The notes beneath the pieces were generated by a model. The model was not told where the DNA came from, did not search any database, and saw only the letters and a list, made by a program, of their open reading frames with translations. Position numbers and translations under genes: made by a program. From positions 151,837,092 through 151,901,091 of the forward strand of contig OY757011.1 in assembly GCA_963580285.1 (NCBI GenBank): a stretch of 64,000 bases of DNA, written 5' to 3'. This stretch comes from Lucinisca nassula (taxonomy: Eukaryota > Mollusca > Bivalvia > Lucinida > Lucinidae). Below are positions 1 to 9,300 of the stretch, piece after piece (position 1 is the stretch's first letter; each line of letters starts with the position of its first letter).

Positions 1-117
1 CTGATCAGGGCCTTCACTGTTTTAAAAAAATAGCCATTTTTTCAACCAAAAAAAAAAATTAAACATGACAGGTCTCTTGACATCTGTAGAATTGAAAATG
101 GAATGTTTTGAAGGGAC

Positions 118-306
118 TTACCATAAAAATCCTAAAAATGTGGACACCCTGAGGACTTCCTGTAATTGTGCTAAAATTTAACTATAAATTTGTTACAGGA
201 TCCATTAAGGAGTCCAAATGTGCACAGTATAGACCCAGGACCAGTCTGATCTGGGTCTCCTCTGTTTGCTAAGGCTTGTCCCAATACTTAGGATCCTTAC
301 AGTAGG
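118..306. repeat. Hairpin MITE family TA-D, 5' copy
   Basis: It begins TTACCATAAAAATCCTAA and ends TTAGGATCCTTACAGTA, an imperfect terminal inverted repeat. Inside is the stem module (GACCCAGGACCAG..CTGATCTGGGTC, then CTGTTTGC). Similar copies lie at 11071-11290, 27855-28072, 58127-58315, 61141-61268 and 62011-62214. No transposase is present. Its right end is duplicated twice more inside the neighbouring minisatellite. Confidence 0.75.
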
Positions 307-3300
307 AAGGGTTCATGCAGTATAAAATGGTGGGTTGATTGATTGATTGAGTTGGAGTTTATAACAACACCTCCATCATTGTGGGTCATATAGAAGAGAG
401 ATGGGGAAGAAAGAGGGAAAGGAATGAAAGTAAAGAGCAGGGAGAAATAACATTCCTCGTCTACCAGTACCTGCTGCATGTCCAACTGTAAGCCAATAAC
501 AGTTGGATGCCCCAGTGATTGACTGTCATGCAAGATAAAGAACAGGAAGAAATAACATTCCTCCTCTACCAGTACCTGCTGCATGTCCAACTGTAAGCCA
601 ATAACAGTTGGATGCCCCAGTGATTGACTGTCATGCAAGATAAAGAACAGGAAGAAATAACATTCCTCCTCTACCAGTACCTGCTGCATGTCCAACTGTA
701 AGCCAATAACAGTTGGATGCCCCAGTGATTGACTGTCATGCAAGATAAAGAACAGGAAGAAATAACATTCCCCCTCTACCAGTACCTACTGCATGTCCAA
801 CTGTAAGCCAATAACAGTTGGATGCCCCAGTGATTGACTGTGATGATAAAGATAAAGAACAGGAAGAAATAACATTCCCCCTCTACCAGTACCTGCTGCA
901 TGTCCAACTGTAAGCCAATAACAGTTGGTTTGCTAAGGCTTGTCCCAATACTTAGGATCCTTACAGTAGGAAGGGTTCATGCAGTATAAAATGGTGTGTT
1001 GATTGATTGATTGAGTTGGAGTTTATAACAACACCTCCATCATTGTGGGTCATATAGAAGAGAGATGGGGAAGAAAGAGGGAAAGGAATGAAAGTAAAGA
1101 ACAGGGAGAAATAACATTCCTCCTCTACCAGTACCTGCTGCATGTCCAACTGTAAGCCAATAACAGTTGGATGCCCCAGTGATTGACTGTCATGCAAGAT
1201 AAAGAACAGGAAGAAATAACATTCCTCCTCTACCAGTACCTGCTGCATGTCCAACTGTAAGCCAATAACAGTTGGATGCCCCAGTGATTGACTGTCATGC
1301 AAGATAAAGAACAGGAAGAAATAACATTCCTCCTCTACCAGTACCTACTGCATGCCCAACTGTAAGCCAATAACAGTTGGATGCCCCAGTGATTGACTGT
1401 GATGATAAAGATAAAGAACAGGAAGAAATAACATTCCCCCTCTACCAGTACCTACTGCATGTCCAACTGTAAGCCAATAACAGTTGGATGCCCCAGTGAT
1501 TGACTGTCATGCAAGATAAAGAACAGGAAGAAATAACATTCCTCCTCTACCAGTACCTGCTGCATGTCCAACTGTAAGCCAATAACAGTTGGATGCCCCA
1601 GTGATTGACTGTCATGCAAGATAAAGAACAGGAAGAAATAACATTCCCCCTCTACCAGTACCTACTGCATGTCCAACTGTAAGCCAATAACAGTTGGATG
1701 CCCCGGTGATTGACTGTCATGCAAGATAAAGAACAGGAAGAAATAACATTCCTCCTCTACCAGTACCTGCTGCATGTCCAACTGTAAGCCAATAACAGTT
1801 GGATGCCCCAGTGATTGACTGTCATGCAAGATAAAGAACAGGAAGAAATAACATTCCCCCTCTACCAGTACCTGCTGCATGTCCAACTGTAAGCCAATAA
1901 CAGTTGGATGCCCCAGTGATTGACTGTCATGCAAGATAAAGAACAGGAAGAAATAACATTCCTCCTCTACCAGTACCTGCTGCATGTCCAACTGTAAGCC
2001 AATAACAGTTGGATGCCCCAGTGATTGACTGTCATGCAAGATAAAGAACAGGAAGAAATAACATTCCTCCTCTACCAGTACCTGCTGCATGTCCAACTGT
2101 AAGCCAATAACAGTTGGATGCCCCAGTGATTGACTGTCATGCAAGATAAAGAACAGGAAGAAATAACATTCCCCCTCTACCAGTACCTACTGCATGTCCA
2201 ACTGTAAGCCAATAACAGTTGGATGCCCCAGTGATTGACTGTGATGATAAAGATAAAGAACAGGAAGAAATAACATTCCCCCTCTACCAGTACCTGCTGC
2301 ATGTCCAACTGTAAGCCAATAACAGTTGGTTTGCTAAGGCTTGTCCCAATACTTAGGATCCTTACAGTAGGAAGGGTTCATGCAGTATAAAATGGTGTGT
2401 TGATTGATTGATTGAGTTGGAGTTTATAACAACACCTCCATCATTGTGGGTCATATAGAAGAGAGATGGGGAAGAAAGAGGGAAAGGAATGAAAGTAAAG
2501 AACAGGGAGAAATAACATTCCTCCTCTACCAGTACCTGCTGCATGTCCAACTGTAAGCCAATAACAGTTGGATGCCCCAGTGATTGACTGTCATGCAAGA
2601 TAAAGAACAGGAAGAAATAACATTCCTCCTCTACCAGTACCTGCTGCATGTCCAACTGTAAGCCAATAACAGTTGGATGCCCCAGTGATTGACTGTCATG
2701 CAAGATAAAGAACAGGAAGAAATAACATTCCTCCTCTACCAGTACCTACTGCATGCCCAACTGTAAGCCAATAACAGTTGGATGCCCCAGTGATTGACTG
2801 TGATGATAAAGATAAAGAACAGGAAGAAATAACATTCCCCCTCTACCAGTACCTACTGCATGTCCAACTGTAAGCCAATAACAGTTGGATGCCCCAGTGA
2901 TTGACAGTGATGATAAAGATAAAGAACAGGAAGAAATAACATTCCCCCTCTACCAGTACCTGCTGCATGTCCAACTGTAAGCGAATAACAGTTGGATGCC
3001 CCAGTGATTGACTGTGATGCAAGATAAAGAACAGGAAGAAATAACATTCCCCCTCTACCAGTACCTACTGCATGCCCAACTGTAAGCCAATAACAGTTGG
3101 ATGCCCCAGTGATTGACTTTGATGCAAGATAAAGAACAGGAAGAGATAAAGAAAGGAAGAAATAACATTTCCCCTCTTCCAGTACCTGCTGCATGCCCAA
3201 CTATAAGCCAATAACAGTTGGATGCCCTAGTGATTGACTGTGATGCAAGATAAAGAAGAGGAAGAAATAACATTCCCCCTCTACCAGTACCTGCTGCATG

Positions 3301-3663
3301 TCCAACTGTAAGCCAATAATAGTTGGATGCCCCAGTGATTGACTTTGATACAAGATAAAGAACAGGAAGAAATAACATTCCCCCTCTACCAGTACCTACT
3401 GCATGTCCAACTGTAATCCAATAACAGTTGGGTGCCCCAGTGATTGACTTTGATACAAGATAAAGAACAGGAAGAAATAACATTCCCCCCTCTACCAGTA
3501 CCTACTGCATGTCCAACTGTAATCCAATAACAGTTGGGTGCCCCAGTGATTGACTGTGATACAAGATAAAGAACAGGAAGAAATAACATTCCCCCTCTAC
3601 CAGTACCTGCTGCATGTCCAACTGTTACCCAATAATAGTTGGATGCCCCATTGATGCAAGATA
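265..3663. repeat. 105-bp minisatellite with higher-order duplication
   Basis: About 30 copies of a unit near 105 bp run from about 440 to 3663, readable by anchors such as GATGCCCCAGTGATTGACTG and CTCTACCAGTACCTGCTGCA. Each unit contains the inverted repeat CCAACTGT..ACAGTTGG. A block containing a MITE end (TTTGCTAAGGCTTG) recurs at 265, 929 and 2330, so segments of 664 and 1401 bp were themselves duplicated. The array degenerates toward 3663, with variant units (CATTTCCCCTCTTCC). 105 is divisible by 3, so long minus-strand frames stay open across units; these are not genes. Confidence 0.95.
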
Positions 3664-3894
3664 AACAATACCTTTGCCTCACCCAAAATGGTGAAGGCCA
3701 TTACTTTATAAGACATTGGCACTGGTTATGAAGTCAAATTCACAATAACCTCTTTAATATAAAACTAATATTTGGAACCCAAAGCAGAAACTGTTTGTCA
3801 AATCCAAACAAAGCTGTTTATATACACGACATGTTTCTGTATAAATTTTTTGGGTTCCATCTTTCAATTGAATTATATTCATAAATGTGATATA
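3663..3894. other. Intronic stretch with a remnant hairpin-MITE end
   Basis: There is no gene or clear structure beyond AATAACCTCTTTAATAT near 3744 and TTTTTTGGGTTCC near 3846. These resemble the ends of the CCACAACCTCTTTAT MITE family found intact at 37960-38180. Confidence 0.35.
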
Positions 3895-4107
3895 TTAACC
3901 CTTACCCTGCTGTAGGCGACAAGCCCTATTTTTGCAAACAGTGTAGATCCAGATCAGATGGCTTCTGAAGAAGCCATCTGATCAGGATCTACACTGTTTG
4001 ACATTCAGTTTATGAATATGTAGAAATAAACTGCATCAAGTAATCTGATTGGTTCAAAGTCAGAAATTGGTGTGGCTTAATTGAATATTCAGCAGGTTAA
4101 AGGTTAA
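3895..4107. repeat. TTAA-A hairpin MITE
   Basis: It is bounded by TTAA on both sides, with termini TTAACCCTTACCCTGCTG and AGCAGGTTAAAGGTTAA. The core at about 3938-4000 is a near-perfect stem with arms CAGATCAGATGGCTTC and GAAGCCATCTGATCAG and an A-A mismatch near GATCCAGATC/GATCAGGATC. The right half carries AATCTGATTGGTTCAAAGTC and GGTGTGGCT, found in all copies. No coding capacity. Confidence 0.9.
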
Positions 4108-4157
4108 ACAGAACATAGTTATAAAGAGGCCGTGGTGTATTTCCTTCTGTATGTGTC

Positions 4158-4337
4158 ACCCTTATCCTTACTCCTACCTTTGCAAACAGTGTGGATCCAG
4201 TTCAGAGTCATCTGATCAGGATCTACACTGTCATGCTGTTTGTGAATTGAACAAATACGTTTTATCAAGTAATTTGATTGATGGATAGACAGAAATTGGT
4301 GTGGCTTTATTAATTTATTCAGCAGGATAAGAGTTAA
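4158..4337. repeat. TTAA-A hairpin MITE, degenerate copy
   Basis: The left terminus is eroded (CACCCTTATCCTTACTCC). The right end AGCAGGATAAGAGTTAA is intact. The stem is shortened (TTCAGAGTCATCTGATCAGG), losing the GGCTTC..GAAGCC top. Confidence 0.8.
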
Positions 4338-4423
4338 TGAGGATCATCAGAAAACTCTGCTGTCAATAATTATTTTCAGTGAAGAGAGGCACTTCAGTTT
4401 TTAGGTTGGTTACATGTCATTTC

Positions 4424-4528
4424 ATCTTCATGTCAGTGAAAAGTCCCACAAAATTGGAAGCAATGTCTCCAAAGTGACCTATACAGTGTTGAAGGGGACT
4501 TTTAAATTCAAATCAAATGAACAAACAA
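4424..4528 (+). repeat. 3' fragment of the CAAA-tailed SINE
   Basis: TGTCATTTCATCTTCATGTC, AAAAGTCCCACAAAATTGGA and GTGTTGAAGGGGACTTTTAA are the 3' module of the SINE seen complete at 15498-15805, with a short decayed AAC tail. Confidence 0.8.
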
Positions 4529-4828
4529 TTAAAATCTGTAGTTGTCTTAGGCTATGTCTACATGTCAGGTCAGTGGCTGTAAAATTTGACAGGATCGATT
4601 GTGTAAAATTTGACAAGATCTACATACCTGTGATAATTTTTCTAACTGTATGAGGGAGATTTGCCATTGTGATGAGGGAGATGTAAAGAATATATTGGGA
4701 AATTCTCAGTCTCCAAAATTTTACTAAAATTTAGCATAAATTGGGCAAAAATTAGCATCAAAATGAGGGAGTCTTCCTCCTGATGAGGGAGGTATCACCG
4801 ATATGGATGATAAATCTATTTTTTTCAG

Positions 4829-4945
4829 CACCTTAACCCTTGTACTGTTGAACTAAACAACACCTACCTTTGCAAACAGAGTGGATCCAGATCAGAGGGC
4901 TTTTGAAGAAGCCATCTGATCAGGATCAACACTGATGAATTTGAT
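4829..4945. repeat. TTAA-A hairpin MITE, left half
   Basis: TTAACCCTTGTACTGTTGA, TTTGCAAACAGAGTGGATCC and the stem through GATCAGGATCAACACTG are present. The right half is missing. Confidence 0.75.
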
Positions 4946-5330
4946 GTGATGAAAAAGTTGAATTTGACAGATCCATATGTTTGGGCACCCAAGTTACATT
5001 CACCTGTTCACCATTCTAGAACTACTGGTCATATGGACAGAGCTTTAGGGGACTGTCAAGCAACAAATTAAGTAGATGAAGTTGCGCATGTTAAAACACA
5101 CCTAATTGCTGGACATTGCATGTAGTTATTTACATGTAGCCACAGTACTGATAATATTATCATTTGTCACTATAGATGGAATTTCGAGAACTTTCTGGTG
5201 GCATTGGTTCAGATATGGATAGTCATTTGAAGAGGCAGATATCTGTCAATTTGTTTTTGCCCATATTACTCTTACATGAAACGATGTAGTCTGCTCATAT
5301 TATATGAGCCATATCACAAGATAAAAGTAT
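4946..5330. other. Intronic stretch without recognised features
   Basis: Mostly unique-looking sequence. A short ATG frame at 5176-5289 follows an AG and reads MEFRELSGGIGSDMDSHLKR before stopping after 37 codons. I do not call it an exon; see the rejected list. Confidence 0.3.
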
Positions 5331-5334
5331 CGTC

Positions 5335-5588
5335 TCAGGATCTACACTGTTTCACATTGAGTTTGTGTATTTGCAGGAATACATTGCATCAAGTAATCTG
5401 ATTGGTTCAAAGTCATAAATGGGTGTGGCTAAATTAATTATTCAGCAGGATAAGGGTTAACTAATGGCATCTTAAGTTTCACATTGAGTTTGAGTATTTG
5501 CAGGAATACATTGCATCAAGTAATCTGACTGGTTCAAAGTCATAAATGGATGTGGCTAAATTAATTATTCAGCAGGATAAGGGTTAAC
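5335..5588. repeat. TTAA-A MITE right half, tandemly duplicated
   Basis: The segment from TTTCACATTGAGTTTG to GGATAAGGGTTAACTAATG occurs twice with a period of 128 bp (5349 and 5477). Only the first copy is preceded by stem sequence (CTCAGGATCTACACTG). Confidence 0.8.
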
Positions 5589-5688
5589 TAATGACATCTT
5601 AAGTTTTGAACATGGTCTTGTTTTCAATGGATCTGCACAGTCCTGTCACTGTTAACCTGGCACCACTATCTGTATAAAAATATCTATA

Positions 5689-5894
5689 CAGTAAAATTCA
5701 TATATTAAGACCACCTTTGGGACTGTTCAAAAGTGGTCTTAAAGACCACTTTTGAACAGTCCCAAAGGTGGTCTCTAACCAGAGGATGCTATATGCAGAA
5801 AAAACAAGGAAGGAATGACTGCACTCTACTAAATAAGCTTTTAAAAGCAGAATTCGTCTTAATTGTAGGTGGTCGTAATAGAGGAATTTCACTG
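5689..5894. repeat. GGTGGTCTTAA hairpin MITE
   Basis: The termini are CAGTAAAATTC and GAATTTCACTG, flanked by TA. The inner palindrome is ACCACCTTTGGGACTGTTCA..TGAACAGTCCCAAAGGTGGT. Further copies lie at 47203-47409 and 59607-59957, with a fragment near 10127. No coding capacity; the frames on both strands come from the palindrome. Confidence 0.85.
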
Positions 5895-5903
5895 TATATA
5901 ATA

Positions 5904-5985
5904 GACCTTCGGGTGAGTCTTTAAACCGAGGTCCCATCTCCATATGACCTTAGCTGTTGGTGGAACGTAAAACTCAAACACTCGC
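5904..5985 (+). repeat. tRNA-SINE tail fragment
   Basis: CGGGTGAGTCTTTAAACCGA and GGTCCCATCTCCATATGACC match the 3' part of the SINE-like element at 24910-25060. It ends 71 bp before unk exon 1. Confidence 0.6.
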
Positions 5986-6056
5986 TCACTCACTGTATAT
6001 AATATGGGATAACTGAAACATAGAAATTCCTACAAACATTGTACTTCTGTTTTCAG

Positions 6057-6343
6057 ATGTCCGTTTCTACATAGAACAGCTGGAGACACAGAAAGACGGT
6101 ATCACTTACGATACTATAAAACAGGTACCTGTGTATATGAAACAGATCCCAAAGGACATTGTGTTAAAAATGGACCTCACTGTGCTTTTGCCCATGGGGC
6201 TCTAGATCTGCGACCACCAGTGTATGATATAAGAGAGTTACAGTCAATAGACACATCCGACAAATCGTCCAGTAGTCCAGGCACGCCGAGTAGTAGCAGT
6301 TTAGAAAAGGACAGGGTATTAATAGAGGACCCTAGATGGAATG
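6057..6343 (+). CDS. unk: unk exon 1 of window: end of zinc finger 2 and zinc finger 3 (short form)
   Basis: The acceptor is TTCTGTTTTCAG at 6045-6056. The first base completes a codon started upstream, and the frame then reads CPFLHRTAGDTERRYHLRYY. C1 and H5 are the last two ligands of finger 2. Finger 3 is C25-x9-C35-x6-C42-x3-H46, ending CAFAHG. LDLRPPVYDIRELQ, which follows finger 3 in animal Unkempt, is present. The Ser-rich tail ends DPRWN, then the donor G|GTAAGG at 6344. The leftover G joins AT of the next exon to give Asp. A second donor 108 bp downstream is equally plausible and is given as a separate entry. The missing first half of finger 2 must lie in an exon upstream of the window. 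Confidence 0.95.
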
Positions 6344-9300
6344 GTAAGGCACTCATCAAACAGTCTATAGATACGTTAGATAGGGCATCTACTGGTCCCG
6401 GCACACCTTTAGAAAAAGACAGGGTGTCCATGGAAGACCCAAGATGGAATGGTAAGGCATGGGCATGTGTACATCAGAAATTCTACTGCAAAGCTTGTGG
6501 TAATGGGGCTATTAGTACTCATAGCCCCAGATAAGAGGGGGTGTCCACTTATCTTTCTGCATGAAAACACATGCTGTGGGTACTCATTAGAAGTGCATCA
6601 CCGAGGTGCTTCTAATGAGTACCAACAACATACATTTTCATGTAGAAATAAGAAAAATATCAGTACTTTTTAGGTGAAAAAAGTGCCTTATCTGGAGCTA
6701 TGTATAATAATTACCATGTGTTAAAATGCGCTTAATTGTTTAGCTCACCTGTTGCGTAGTGACAAGCTGAGCTTTTGTGATCACATTTTGTCAATAATGC
6801 GTCTGTGCATCCGTAAACAATTTCAAATAAGTATATCTCTTAATAACCCACAGCCAATCTTGATCAAATTTCATGAGAAGCATCATCAGGTAGGGGGAAA
6901 GGCTGCATAAGGTTTTCGGGCTGATCGGATTGGAATTCTGGTTGCTGTGGCAACAGATATCTCTCATAGACTTTCAATGGGAAAAAATTTAAAAATCTTC
7001 TCTGAAACCACAGGGCCTAGAGCTTAGATATTTAGCGTGTAGTAATGTCAAGTGGTCACCAACATAAATCCTGCCAGTCGTGCCCCTGGGGTCCAAATTG
7101 GCCACACCCCTGGGCCCCTTAGCTCCCATAGACTTATCATTACGAAAACACGCCTAAACAAATATATTGTAAATTTTATCGCCGGAAAAAGGAAAATTTT
7201 AAGATGAAAAATTGTTATATTCTTAGCTCGTCTGTTTTTTGAAAAAAAAAACTTTCGAGCTATTGTCATCACTCCGGCGTCTGCGTTGTCGTCTGGCGTC
7301 GTCGTTCCAAAAAAACTTAACCTTGGCTATAACTTAAAAAGTATTAGACCTAGCCTCATGAAACTTCATACACACACTCATCACCACAAGAGCTACATTT
7401 TGACCAAGGACCATAACAACATTGTTGATTTTGGCTGAATTATCTCCCCTTTTCCAATTTATTTCTGAAACACATTTTTTGCTCTCATTTTAATACTATT
7501 CACAACAGAGCCTTCAAACTTCACATGAATGTTCCTTGGGACAAGACCTTTTCAGTGATACCACACTTTTTGATCTGTGACCTTGACCTTTGAACTTTGA
7601 CCTATTTTTCGAAAATTTAACCGAAAACCTTAACCTTGACCATATTTCCAAAAGTATTTGGCCTACCTTCATGAAACTTCATACACATACTCACCATCAC
7701 AAGAGCTACATTCCCTACAAGTTTTATAACTCCATCTTGCAATTTGATTGCTCTTGTTTGACTTAGAACTTTGGTTTTCTAAAAGAAACTGCAGACGAGC
7801 GTTGGCACCCGCATGCGGTGCTCTTGTTTCTTATTTCTGCCCAAAATATAGATTGTGGGTACAGGAGTACCCACAATCTATATTTTAGAGCAGAAATAAG
7901 AAACCACAATCTATATTTTAGAGCAGAAATAAGAAAAATAAGGTTTACCCCTGCAAACTCCAGTTTTACTATATAAAAGTGGGGTTCAAGGGGTCAAAAT
8001 TATATAGGCATGTAAAGCAAAAAAATGTTAAATAATCTTCTCTGAAATCATGAAGCACAGTGCTTTGATATTTAGTATGTAGCAACAAAAACTCTAGTCC
8101 CCTACAAAAATCCTGCCAATCATGCCCCTGGGGTCCAAATGGGCCATGCCCTGGGGCCCCTTAGCTCTCATAGACTCATAATGGAAAAAAGCTTCAAAAA
8201 TCTTCTTCCCTAAACCACAGGGCCCAGAGCTTAGATATTTAGGATATAGCAACGGCAAGTGGTCACCTACATTAATCCTGCCAATCATGCCCCTGGGGTC
8301 CAAATGGGTCACAACCCGGGGCCTCTTAGCTCCCATTGACTCATAATAGAAAAAAGCTTAAAAATCTTCTTCTCTGAAACTATGAAGCACAGAGCCTAGA
8401 TATTTAGTAGTTAGCAACATGAAATAGTCACCTACATAAATCCTGCCAACCCTACCCACGGGGTCAAAATTGGCCAGGCCCGAGCTCGTTAGCTCCCATA
8501 GACTTATACTGGGAAAAAAAAAACTTCAAACATCTTCTTGTCTGAAACCATAAGGCCCAGAGCTTAGATATGTAGCAAGGTAAAGTGGCCATCTACATAA
8601 ATACTGCCAATTATGCCCCTGGATCCAAATGTACCAAGCCCCAGGGCTTAGCTCCCATAGACGTACGGTTGGAAAACTTCAATAATCTTCTTCTCTGAAA
8701 CCACAGGGCCCAGAGCTTAAATTTATAGCATGTAGCAACGTCAAGTGGTCACCTACATAAATCCTGCCAACCTTGACCCTGGGGTAAAAATTGGCCATGC
8801 CCATTGGCCCATTAGCCTTCCTTTGTTTAGGTTTCATTATGGTCTTGTCGCTTAATGTTTGTATTTCTTTCCCTTTGGTGTCTTTGATGGGTGGATTAAG
8901 TTAATTGTATCGATTCCTGATCTTTTTTTACTTCTACTTTTATAATGGAAAAAAACTACTTCAAAAATCTTCTCCTCTGAAACCATAAGTCCCAGAGCTT
9001 AGATATTTAGTATGTAGCAACATGAAATGGTCACCTTAATAAATCCTGTGAACAATTCCCCTTGGCTCTAAATTGGCCAGGCCCATTAGCTACCATAGAC
9101 TTAAAATGGGGAAAAAAACAACAACAACTTAAAATGGAAAAAAAAAAATTCAAAAATCTTCTTCGCTGAAACCATAAGGCCCAGAGCTTCGGTATTTAGT
9201 GTGTAGCAATGTCGAGTGGTTGCCTGCATGAATCCTGCCACTCATGCCCCTGTGGTCCAGAATGTCCAAATTCTTAGGCCCCTTAACTCCAATAAACTTA

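Noticed and set aside
265..3663. Regularly spaced repeats that could suggest a CRISPR array
   Set aside because: Repeats are contiguous with no unique spacers, and the gene context is animal.
297..3682. Long minus-strand frames (up to 160 residues) of repeated peptides
   Set aside because: They follow from a 105-bp tandem unit, a multiple of 3 without a stop. There is no splice or start context and no protein similarity.
5176..5289. AG followed by an open MEFRELSGG..DMDSHLKRQISVN segment, exon-like
   Set aside because: No convincing donor, a stop after 37 codons, no similarity to Unkempt, and its position before the finger 2 exon does not fit the protein order.
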